Assembly: GCF_022458865.1 (NCBI RefSeq)
Contig: NZ_JAJNMU010000010.1
Location: 124,001-188,000 of the forward strand
DNA length: 64,000 nt
Direction: 5' to 3'
DNA from: Paenibacillus periandrae
GTDB taxonomy: Bacteria; Bacillota; Bacilli; Paenibacillales; NBRC-103111
Each line of letters begins with the position of its first letter. Positions within the stretch are counted from its first letter, which is position 1. The translations under genes were made by a program, and so were the position numbers. Of this stretch, positions 54,906-62,563 are shown piece by piece. The notes under the pieces were generated by a model. That model made no database searches, was not told the origin of the DNA, and worked only from the letters and a program-made list of their open reading frames with translations.

Positions 54906-55014
54906 AGCTCTGCTCCTCCTCATCAGGCAGGACTAGTATAAAAGAAGGTTCGACTTCCATACATAAGGGCTCATCTGTACCGAGCAGCTGTTGGATGTAT
55001 GCTTCCAGGTTCAT
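54898..55014 (-). CDS. 38-residue acidic protein upstream of the amidase
   Basis: A small gene with a textbook ribosome site (AAGGAGGT six bases before ATG) whose last codons overlap the amidase start. The product starts MNLEAYIQQLLG and ends with an acidic VLPDEEEQSYD. Small GatC-like partners such as AtzG sit in the same place, just upstream of AtzE-type amidases, and have a similar helix-then-LPD layout, but are about 68 residues. I cannot prove homology at this length; it may be a shortened partner or a translational coupler. Confidence 0.65.
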   Translation of the reverse strand: MNLEAYIQQLLGTDEPLCMEVEPSFILVLPDEEEQSYD

Positions 55015-55060
55015 CTGATTACCTCCTTCATTAAGAAAAAGCTTCATGAGTGTTGCTCCA

Positions 55061-56263
55061 CTATTTAACCCAGATGTCATGCAATACCCGCATAACATTG
55101 CCACCCGCAGCCTTGGCGATATCCTTACTGCTATATCCATGCTGAACAAGCCACTTGACGATATTAGGCATAGCCTCGGTAGGATTCTCTACCCCCAACA
55201 CAAAAGGCGCTTCGTCAAAAGTCTCTCCGCTATGCGACTTCCCGATGGTCAAACGCTGATCCACCGCATGCTGCAAAGCCACATGATCACCATAAAACGT
55301 GTCAGGACCAAATCCGATGTGGTTAATCCCAACCAACTCGCGGATATACTCAAAATGAGCCATGACCGAGTCTAAGGAATGTCCCTCATGCTCCTTGGTG
55401 AGCGTCGTATTCGGTGCAGCCAATATCCCTATGATGCCGCCCTTTGCCTTGCAAGCGAGCAGAATCTCATCCGATTTCATCCGTGGTGTGTTCCATAGAG
55501 CTCGTGCTCCGGCATGCGTAATGAGCACGGGCTTATCGCTCGCTTCAATTACATCCAGACTGGTAGCGTCTCCGCAATGGGATATATCAATCGCCATACC
55601 CAATTGATTCATACGCTTAACCACCCGTCTTCCGAACTGAGTTAAGCCGCCATCCTTATCCTCTGCCAATCCTGAACCCAGCGTATTCGCCTCATTATAG
55701 GTTATCCCCATGCAGCGAATGCCGAGCCCGTATAAAATATCAACACGGTCAATTTCGTTCTCCAGGGCAGTAGCGGCTTCCAGACATGGAACAACGGCTA
55801 CCTGACCGTTCTCATTGGCATTAATAATATCGGTTAAGGTTCTGGCTACGATGGCCGTATCCTGATGGGCAAGGTCACAATACCTTAAACCCAGATTGTA
55901 GATCACATCATCCCACTTTAACCCCATCTTCGAGGTGATGTTCATAATACCGTCCATAAAATTATCGAAAACGACATCCAGACCGGATTTGGCTAACCCT
56001 TCATAAGCAAAAGCTGTGTAACCATTCCGGCAGTAATCATCGATATCATCAAATCGTGCTGGCATCATAAACCCGTGATCTCTCATTGAAACGATAACAT
56101 GCTTGTCAAAAATTCGTTGTACCCTTGTTTCTTCCTTGCTGTTTAGATGAAAGGTATAGGATGCCTTGGTTGGCTCCTGGCTTGACAACGGTACGTTCTG
56201 GTAATCCATGCTCTCCTCCAAATAGGAGAACGAAGTGTAGCCGTCATAAGCTTTCTTTTTCAT
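55061..56263 (-). CDS. M19-family (renal dipeptidase-like) metal-dependent hydrolase, altered metal motif
   Basis: A 400-residue TIM-barrel protein with most membrane-dipeptidase landmarks: Glu162 (VVPCLEAA), His229 (DISHCGD), His250 (ITHAGARAL) and Asp321 (GFGPDTF). The first metal motif, normally His-x-Asp near the N-terminus, reads SMRDHGF (59-65), so the order is changed. It starts three bases after the Rieske gene's stop, with GAGGAGA upstream. Coupling to a Rieske oxygenase and an amidase suggests a role in hydrolysing or otherwise processing an aromatic intermediate, not peptide digestion. Confidence 0.85.
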   Translation of the reverse strand: MKKKAYDGYTSFSYLEESMDYQNVPLSSQEPTKASYTFHLNSKEETRVQRIFDKHVIVSMRDHGFMMPARFDDIDDYCRNGYTAFAYEGLAKSGLDVVFDNFMDGIMNITSKMGLKWDDVIYNLGLRYCDLAHQDTAIVARTLTDIINANENGQVAVVPCLEAATALENEIDRVDILYGLGIRCMGITYNEANTLGSGLAEDKDGGLTQFGRRVVKRMNQLGMAIDISHCGDATSLDVIEASDKPVLITHAGARALWNTPRMKSDEILLACKAKGGIIGILAAPNTTLTKEHEGHSLDSVMAHFEYIRELVGINHIGFGPDTFYGDHVALQHAVDQRLTIGKSHSGETFDEAPFVLGVENPTEAMPNIVKWLVQHGYSSKDIAKAAGGNVMRVLHDIWVK

Positions 56264-56266
56264 TGA

Positions 56267-57550
56267 TCAAGTCTCCTCAACCTGCTTGTCATAGGTTAGC
56301 TCAAAAGCTGCTTTCAGCGGGAGCGCTTCATTCCAGGTTTTCGTCTTCGTATCTACCGTTCCACAGCTGAATAAATCCTTCAAAGGAATCTCATGCAGCG
56401 CTTTTTCCTTTTTCTTCAACCCTTTAACCTGCTCAAGCAGCATCCGACGCATGTGAATCAGCGGCAAATCACTTGTCCCCAGATGTTCCCTGGAGCGGTC
56501 TACAATAGGCCCCATCGTTTCTGTTACGGCATGATCCTGATTGGCAATTCCACGAATGCCGGAATAATTGGCATCAATCATCAAGCTGCGGTCTTGCTCA
56601 TAGTCATTCCCAAGGTTACGCAGCTTTCGCAGATCGCTATCCACGATCAAACCTCTTCGTTGGCTTTGTCCTGCACCGTCAATTGGTTTATCATGGGAAA
56701 ACTGGACATCCCAGCTCCACGTGCTGTTGTCATCACGAGGAATAAATGCGTGCCACATCCCGTCCTCACCCTTCATTCTTGGAGGGAACGTATAGAACGG
56801 GAAAATATAATGAATTTCCATAAAGGCATAACGTTCTTCATCTTCCTCACCAACGCCTATACATCGTTTGCCGTAATTCGTGTTCTCAACCGCTTGTTTA
56901 ACCGGAGGATTCTTCACCAATGGGTGGGACGGATTGATACCAAGATCGCTGCTTAATAATTCACTGCTTATATCTTGATCATTCAAGGCTTTATGCAAAA
57001 AGGCGGCATGCACATAATCCACATCATTTTCCATCACCTGGAGGTAATTGCATTCCTGCCATACGCGTTCCGCAATCAACTGATCTTCGGGGAGATTCAT
57101 CCAGTAAAATTCAGGTAATGGGGGTTGACTTTCCTTCGGACCGAGGTAACCCCAGACAATACCATTTTTTTCTTCTACAGAATAAGCTTTTAAATGAATC
57201 CCTTTTTTCAGATTGCTATTTGCCGGCTCTGACGGCAAATCTACACAATTTCCTGCTACATCGAACTTCCAGCCATGGTAGATGCAGGTTAATCCGCAGT
57301 CAGCGTTAAGACCAAGTGACAGAGAGGTACGACGGTGTGGACACTTTTCATCAACAAGTCCCAATTTTCCTTCTGTATCCCGGAATACGAGCAAATCCTC
57401 ACCCAATATTTTTATTTTCAGAGGCTTGCCATTCGGTTCCGCAACCTCATCCGACTTAACTACAGGAATCCAGTATTGGCGAAACAGTTCACCCATGGGT
57501 GTACCTGGATCAGTTTGGGTGATGAGCTGATTATCTTCAACTTTTAGCAT
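56267..57550 (-). CDS. Rieske ring-hydroxylating oxygenase, phthalate 4,5-dioxygenase-like
   Basis: A 427-residue oxygenase alpha subunit. Rieske cluster: Cys70-x-His72 (EKCPHRR) and Cys89-x2-His92 (CIYHGWKF). Mononuclear iron site: Asp178-x2-His181-x4-His186. The later QDHAVTETMG and DRSREHLGTSD stretches are typical of the phthalate dioxygenase/VanA branch. It would hydroxylate or O-demethylate an aromatic ring using electrons from a reductase, but no reductase or ferredoxin gene is in the window. The frame is open far upstream, but ATG at 57550 has GGAGG eight bases before it and gives the family length. Confidence 0.94.
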   Translation of the reverse strand: MLKVEDNQLITQTDPGTPMGELFRQYWIPVVKSDEVAEPNGKPLKIKILGEDLLVFRDTEGKLGLVDEKCPHRRTSLSLGLNADCGLTCIYHGWKFDVAGNCVDLPSEPANSNLKKGIHLKAYSVEEKNGIVWGYLGPKESQPPLPEFYWMNLPEDQLIAERVWQECNYLQVMENDVDYVHAAFLHKALNDQDISSELLSSDLGINPSHPLVKNPPVKQAVENTNYGKRCIGVGEEDEERYAFMEIHYIFPFYTFPPRMKGEDGMWHAFIPRDDNSTWSWDVQFSHDKPIDGAGQSQRRGLIVDSDLRKLRNLGNDYEQDRSLMIDANYSGIRGIANQDHAVTETMGPIVDRSREHLGTSDLPLIHMRRMLLEQVKGLKKKEKALHEIPLKDLFSCGTVDTKTKTWNEALPLKAAFELTYDKQVEET

Positions 57551-57568
57551 TAATTGACCCTCCTCAGA

Positions 57569-57648
57569 GTTTTCGAAGAAAACTTGCTTCGTAAGCTTCT
57601 GCTTTAAAGTTTTCGCAGAAAACTTGCTTCGTAAGCTTCTGCTTGAAA
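57569..57648. repeat. 40-bp tandem duplication
   Basis: Two consecutive 40-base units differing at two positions, each containing AAAACTTGCTTCGTAAGC, itself able to form a small hairpin (GCAGAA...TTCTGC). They lie just upstream of the Rieske gene. Confidence 0.85.
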
Positions 57649-57857
57649 GTGCAGTGAATAAGTATCGCTGCGCAGCCAAATATCCCTCCGATCGCTGTTG
57701 TTCAACAATTTCTTGTTTATATGAAGGATTTAGAGGTAGAAAATCTTGAACAAAGGCGAACGCTGACGCTTCTACAGGATCATTTGGCTGCTCCGCTTTT
57801 ATTCACCGCACTTTGCAGAAAACTTACACTGTAAGCTTCTTCGTAGTTTTCGTAAAG
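57646..57857. repeat. MITE-like inverted-repeat element between two operons
   Basis: Left arm 57646-57681 (AAAGTGCAGTGAATAAG...GCAGCCAAAT) matches the reverse complement of 57782-57814 (ATTTGGCTGCTCC...CCGCACTTT), with about 100 bases between. A third hairpin related to the 40-bp unit follows at 57815-57857. No protein is encoded. It occupies most of the gap between the Rieske unit and the terminator of the meta-cleavage unit. Confidence 0.7.
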
Positions 57858-57943
57858 TATAACCTTTACTCAAATTATACGGATATTTGATCATTAATAT
57901 TGTAAAGTGGTTAACACATTAGCCGTATTTATCGTCATGACAA

Positions 57944-57971
57944 ACAAACCCCGGAGCCATGAGGCTCCGAG
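57944..57971 (-). terminator. terminator of the meta-cleavage unit
   Basis: On the minus strand CGGAGCC and GGCTCCG pair around a 4-base loop, followed by GGGTTTGTTTG. Confidence 0.8.
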
Positions 57972-58000
57972 GTAATTAAACTCCTGTTCAGCAGTTAGGC

Positions 58001-58951
58001 TTATTTAATTACAGGAGTCCCATACAGGAAGTACTCACCAGGCAGTGAGCCGCCCCACCAGATGATACCCTTTTCCAGATCCTGCTCACTCCACGTGACG
58101 GTTTTATGACTCGGATCGAGTATTAAATAGCCATCAGAGAATAATTCTACACGATTGCCACCAGGCTCAAATACATACATAAAAAATGCCTGGCTGATGC
58201 CGTGTTTACTTGGACCGGCCTCAATGGTGATTCCATAGTCCGTAAAAATTTCGGCAGCATCCATAAGGTGTTGACGTGTTTGCAAGCAGTAGCAGATGTG
58301 GTGAAGTCTTCCCTTGGAGCCTGTTTGGTCTTTCATAAAGGCTACCTCATGAACAAGTGGAGATACACTGGTCCACGCTCCTGCTTCGGTACCGTCATTA
58401 AGCACAATATTTTCTCTGGTTCGGAAGCCGAGATTATCCTCCATGAACTTCCGATTAGGCGTCACATCCTGCACCATTAAGTTAATATGATCAAGCCGGG
58501 TAACAGGAACACCCTTAAGCGGACGCTTCTGCGGCTGATTCATCAGCTTGGTACGCATATCTGCAGGCGCTTCATAATAATCCACATCCCACAATAGCTC
58601 CATCTGATGGCCATCCGGGTCCAAAAAACGGTACGCTTGACCATGGCCAAAGTCGCCTTCGATCCATTGTTGTCCGTATCCGCTTGCTTCCAACACTTTT
58701 ACTCTGCGATCCAGAGCTTGCTTGCTGGTAGTGCGCCAGGCGACATGACCAAGACCGGCTTCCTTGTTTTCTGTTAGCTTCAGTGTGTGATGATACGTGT
58801 CCTGGTAGGCTCTGAGATAAACCGACTGGCCTTCCCGTTGAGTGACTTCCATCCCCAAATAATCCGTAAAAAATTTAAGACTTTCTTCAGGTTTTGGCGT
58901 AAACATTTCAATGTGAGCTAATTGTGCGATATCAAAAATAGGTTCTTTCAT
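58001..58951 (-). CDS. catechol 2,3-dioxygenase, Firmicute PheB type
   Basis: A 316-residue extradiol dioxygenase built of two vicinal-oxygen-chelate domains. Iron ligands fit His155 (TRLDHINL), His217 (GRLHHICY) and Glu269 (NRVELF). The start EPIFDIAQLAHIEM and the ring of conserved residues resemble Bacillus/Geobacillus PheB. It opens catechol or a substituted catechol to 2-hydroxymuconic semialdehyde. The ATG at 58951 has AAGGTGG upstream; an earlier ATG has none. It is the last gene of the meta-cleavage unit and is followed by a terminator. Confidence 0.95.
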   Translation of the reverse strand: MKEPIFDIAQLAHIEMFTPKPEESLKFFTDYLGMEVTQREGQSVYLRAYQDTYHHTLKLTENKEAGLGHVAWRTTSKQALDRRVKVLEASGYGQQWIEGDFGHGQAYRFLDPDGHQMELLWDVDYYEAPADMRTKLMNQPQKRPLKGVPVTRLDHINLMVQDVTPNRKFMEDNLGFRTRENIVLNDGTEAGAWTSVSPLVHEVAFMKDQTGSKGRLHHICYCLQTRQHLMDAAEIFTDYGITIEAGPSKHGISQAFFMYVFEPGGNRVELFSDGYLILDPSHKTVTWSEQDLEKGIIWWGGSLPGEYFLYGTPVIK

Positions 58952-59001
58952 CGTATTCCCACCTTTTCTCATCGTAAGTTTAAGATACATCGTTCTCTTT
59001 T

Positions 59002-59799
59002 TTAATTTGAATTTTTGTTTGATTTGACGATAAATTCCATGCAGCCAAGTCCATCAAACCTGGCGGAGACGACATCGCCCTGATTCAACATGATGGCACC
59101 CGTAATGCCCCCGGAGAGAATCGTTTGTCCCGCTTTCAGCTTCTCTCCTTTTTTAGCCAGCATATTAGCGAGCATCGCGACTGAATTCGCCGGATGACCG
59201 ACAACTGCAGCGCCAGCGCCAAGATCCTTGATTTGTCCGTTAATGCTGAGTGTAACACCGACCAAATCCAGCTCTAATGCTTCCGGTCGTTGAATACAAT
59301 TGCCAAACATAACTCTGGAGGAGGATGCATTGTCCGCGATAACATCGGGCAGTGTAAATTGGAAATTCTCATAACGGCTATCAATAATTTCGAGAGCTGG
59401 AATGACGTATTCCGTAGCAGCCAGCACCTGCGCTCCAGAAATGCCAGGACCTTCAATATCTTTGCCCAGCACAAAGGCGATTTCCGCCTCTACCTTCGGA
59501 TGAATGCAATCCGTTAACTCGAATTCTGTGCCACTCACAACCATGTAATCAAATATATAGCCATAGATGGGATCGCTTACATTCATTTGTTTCATTTTGG
59601 CCTGGCTTGTAAGTCCCATTTTGGGGCCTACAATCCGATAACCTTCAGCTAATTTCATCTGAACCAGCTGCTCCTGAATTTCATAGGCGGTTTCTATGGA
59701 TAGATCCGGATATTTAGCCGTAATACGGGTTACCTCTTGCTTCTCGACCTCTGCGTTGATCAGAAAACGCGCGGTTTCTTGAATCGTTGCTTTATCCAT
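59002..59799 (-). CDS. 4-oxalocrotonate decarboxylase
   Basis: A 265-residue protein of the hydratase/decarboxylase family. The motifs IVGPKMGLTS, SDPIYGYIFDYM and HPKVEAEIAF, and the C-terminus CMEFIVK, favour decarboxylase (DmpH/XylI) over hydratase. It turns 2-oxo-3-hexenedioate into 2-oxopent-4-enoate and CO2, working in a complex with the hydratase. The ATG at 59799 has GGGAGGA upstream and starts one base after the aldolase stop. The family pair is sure; which member is decarboxylase is inferred from motifs. Confidence 0.85.
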   Translation of the reverse strand: MDKATIQETARFLINAEVEKQEVTRITAKYPDLSIETAYEIQEQLVQMKLAEGYRIVGPKMGLTSQAKMKQMNVSDPIYGYIFDYMVVSGTEFELTDCIHPKVEAEIAFVLGKDIEGPGISGAQVLAATEYVIPALEIIDSRYENFQFTLPDVIADNASSSRVMFGNCIQRPEALELDLVGVTLSINGQIKDLGAGAAVVGHPANSVAMLANMLAKKGEKLKAGQTILSGGITGAIMLNQGDVVSARFDGLGCMEFIVKSNKNSN

Positions 59800-59800
59800 G

Positions 59801-60814
59801 TCATCCTCCCAAATGAGCCAGCTCTGCGGCAACATCGACGATCATATCCTCTTGACCACCAACGACCCTTCGCTTACCAAGCTCTATTAATATATCCCGT
59901 GAATCAACGCCGAACTGCCTGGATGCGCGCTGCGCATGTAATAAAAAGCTGGAATAGACGCCTGCATAACCAAGCACTAAATTGTCACGGGTAATTTCTT
60001 GAGGTACCTGCAATAATGGTGCAATAATTTCTTCTGCAGTATCCATAATCTTGTAAAGATCAATTCCCGTCTTGATTCCCAGTTGATCAAGAACGGCAGT
60101 AAGCACCTCGGTTTGGGTGTTACCTGCACCTGCGCCCAGACAGCGGATACTGCCATCTATACGTGTTGCCCCTTCTTCGATAGCCGCAAGTGTATTCGCC
60201 ATAGCCAGGGACAAATTGTTGTGACCATGAAAACCAACGTTAACCTGCAAGCTTTGGCGTAAAGCGCGAATACGCTCCCTTACTTGATGCGGAAGCAAGG
60301 CACCCGCGGAATCAAACATGTATACAGTGTCTGCCCCATAGCTCTCCATCAGCTTGGCTTGTTCGACCAGCGTTTCCACCGGTGCCATATGGGACATCAT
60401 CAGGAAACCTACCGTTTCCAAGCCAAGCTCCTTTGCTTGGTATAGGTGCTGTGCGGAAACGTCGGCTTCCGTGATGTGAGTACCAATTCTCGCCATTTTC
60501 ACACCCAGACTGGCTGCATGCTTCAGTTCCTTGATCGTGCCAATACCCGGTAATACCAGAACAGCAATTTTGGAGCTGCCGCTTACAGACACCGCTGCTT
60601 CAATAAGCTCCATTTCATCGGTATGGGATAATCCGTATTGGAGGGAGGATCCACCCAAGCCATCGCCATGCGATACTTCAATATAAGGCACGTTCGCCTC
60701 ACCGAGAGACTTCGCTGCCCTTTTCACTTGATCGACCGTATATTGATGTGCAATCGCGTGACTGCCATCACGAAGCGCCACTTCTGTAATGAAAATATCC
60801 CGCTCAACAGTCAT
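59801..60814 (-). CDS. 4-hydroxy-2-oxovalerate aldolase
   Basis: A 337-residue class II aldolase of the DmpG/MhpE family. It has the HMGL-type start ITEVALRDGSHA with metal ligand Asp16 and GFHGHNN with His196 and His198. It splits 4-hydroxy-2-oxopentanoate into pyruvate and acetaldehyde and channels the latter to the acetaldehyde dehydrogenase encoded directly upstream. AGGGGG precedes the ATG. Confidence 0.96.
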   Translation of the reverse strand: MTVERDIFITEVALRDGSHAIAHQYTVDQVKRAAKSLGEANVPYIEVSHGDGLGGSSLQYGLSHTDEMELIEAAVSVSGSSKIAVLVLPGIGTIKELKHAASLGVKMARIGTHITEADVSAQHLYQAKELGLETVGFLMMSHMAPVETLVEQAKLMESYGADTVYMFDSAGALLPHQVRERIRALRQSLQVNVGFHGHNNLSLAMANTLAAIEEGATRIDGSIRCLGAGAGNTQTEVLTAVLDQLGIKTGIDLYKIMDTAEEIIAPLLQVPQEITRDNLVLGYAGVYSSFLLHAQRASRQFGVDSRDILIELGKRRVVGGQEDMIVDVAAELAHLGG

Positions 60815-60820
60815 TTTTAT

Positions 60821-61714
60821 CTATTCCCCCTTATTGCCCGTTTGGGCAAATCGATGGCGGGCAAACTCTTCCGCCACTTTAACCGCTGCCGAGGTCATAA
60901 TATCCAGATTGCCTGCGTACTTGGGCAGGTAGTCTCCTGCGCCTTCCACTTCCACAAATACCGTAACTTTATTCCCGTCAATAATCGGCTCCGTCCGTAG
61001 ACGATACCCCGGTACATAGGCTTGAATTTCTTGTACCATCTCTTCAATTGAGCGACGTATCCGTTCAACGTCCATCCGTTCCGGGTCTACCAAGGTATAC
61101 ACCGTATCGCGCATCAGAATCTCAGGATCGGCCGGATTCAAAATAATGATGGCTTTGCCTTTCTGAGCACCCCCAATATTTTCAATGCCACGGGCTGTCG
61201 TTTCCGTAAATTCATCAATGTTAGCTCTTGTGCCAGGTCCCGCACTTTTACTGGAAATCGTGGCAACGATCTCGGCATAGTGTACCGGACTTATCCGATT
61301 GACTGCATGTACAATTGGGATCGTCGCCTGACCTCCACAAGTAATAAGATTGATATTATCCTTATCCAAATGCTGCTTTAAATTAACGGTAGGCACTACA
61401 AGCGATCCAATCGCTGCAGGTGTCAGGTCCAGTGCCAGCTTCCCGGCATTTCTTAACGCTTTGGCATGGCGAACATGGGACTTCGCCGAGGTGGCATCAA
61501 ATACGATATCGGCAAGTCCAGCTTGCTCCAAAAAGCCTGCAAGTCCGGAATCGATGGTCTCATAACCCATCCTTTTGGCTCGTGCCAAACCTTCTGAAGC
61601 CGCATCAATGCCAATCATCGTCGTCATTTCCAGCCATTCCGAGCGCTGCAGCTTATACATGAGGTCCGTACCAATATTTCCCGAACCGAGCACGGCGACT
61701 TTGATTTTTGACAT
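60821..61714 (-). CDS. acetaldehyde dehydrogenase (acylating)
   Basis: A 297-residue enzyme of the DmpF/MhpF family: NAD-binding VAVLGSGNIGTDLMYKL at the start and catalytic Cys126 in LITCGGQATIP. It makes acetyl-CoA from acetaldehyde and CoA and forms a complex with the aldolase whose gene starts six bases after its stop. The ATG at 61714 is preferred over one 12 bases upstream because AAGGGA lies at normal distance only from the former. Confidence 0.96.
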   Translation of the reverse strand: MSKIKVAVLGSGNIGTDLMYKLQRSEWLEMTTMIGIDAASEGLARAKRMGYETIDSGLAGFLEQAGLADIVFDATSAKSHVRHAKALRNAGKLALDLTPAAIGSLVVPTVNLKQHLDKDNINLITCGGQATIPIVHAVNRISPVHYAEIVATISSKSAGPGTRANIDEFTETTARGIENIGGAQKGKAIIILNPADPEILMRDTVYTLVDPERMDVERIRRSIEEMVQEIQAYVPGYRLRTEPIIDGNKVTVFVEVEGAGDYLPKYAGNLDIMTSAAVKVAEEFARHRFAQTGNKGE

Positions 61715-61759
61715 GCTGTTTATCATCCCTTCGTCGTGAGCTAAGTTAGCCTGTGTTGT

Positions 61760-62542
61760 TTAATCCTGAAAGCTTACGCTTACTTCACCCAGGTGCGCAA
61801 ACCGCGCAGTAAAATGGTCACCAGGCTCAGCACTTACAGCTGCTGACAACGCCCCGGATAAAATCACCTCGCCCGCCTTCAACGAAATGCCAAACTCGAA
61901 TAATTTGTTTGCAAGCCAAGCTACACAGACCGCAGGATTACCAAGAGCTGCAGCGCCTACGCCCGTGTTGACGATCTCCCCATTCTTAACAAATACCATT
62001 CCGATTTGAGGCAAATCCACATTACTTAACCTTATAGGCTTCCCACCGAGTACATATAATCCAGAGGATGCATTATCCGCAACGGTATCGGGCAGCTTGA
62101 TCTTCCAATCCGCAATCCGGCTGTCGACAATTTCCAACGCAGGCAGCACATAATCAGTTGCAAGCCATACATCGAGCGTTGTTACCCTTGGACCTGCCAA
62201 ATCATGCTTCAATACAAAAGCAATTTCAGCCTCTACCTTTGGCTGCAGCAATCGTGAAGCAGAGATCACGCCCCCATTTTCAATAACCATATCGTCCAGC
62301 AGGTGCCCATAATCCGGCTGATCCACTTTCAACAGCTGCTGCATCGCCAAGGAGGTCAAGCCTATTTTTTTACCGACAATGGCAGCACCTGCTTTTACTT
62401 TTTTCTCAATTTGAATAAGCTGCACCTGATAAGCCTGCTCAATGGTTAAGTCTGGATCAAGGGTAGTCAGTGCCTCCACACCTTTGCGCTGAGAAATGGC
62501 TTGCTCCAAATGTGCCGCATACGTAATAGCCTTGTTCGTCAT
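61760..62542 (-). CDS. 2-oxopent-4-enoate hydratase
   Basis: A 260-residue protein of the DmpE/MhpD hydratase family, with IVGKKIGLTS, QPKVEAEIAF, and the typical ILSGALSAAVSAEPGD near the C-terminus. It adds water to 2-oxopent-4-enoate to give 4-hydroxy-2-oxopentanoate. The ATG at 62542 follows GGAGGT by nine bases; the ATG at 62563 overlaps the dehydrogenase stop region and has no site. It is a paralogue of the decarboxylase at 59002; the division of roles is inferred. Confidence 0.87.
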   Translation of the reverse strand: MTNKAITYAAHLEQAISQRKGVEALTTLDPDLTIEQAYQVQLIQIEKKVKAGAAIVGKKIGLTSLAMQQLLKVDQPDYGHLLDDMVIENGGVISASRLLQPKVEAEIAFVLKHDLAGPRVTTLDVWLATDYVLPALEIVDSRIADWKIKLPDTVADNASSGLYVLGGKPIRLSNVDLPQIGMVFVKNGEIVNTGVGAAALGNPAVCVAWLANKLFEFGISLKAGEVILSGALSAAVSAEPGDHFTARFAHLGEVSVSFQD

Positions 62543-62563
62543 ACAGTTTATACCTCCTCTCAT

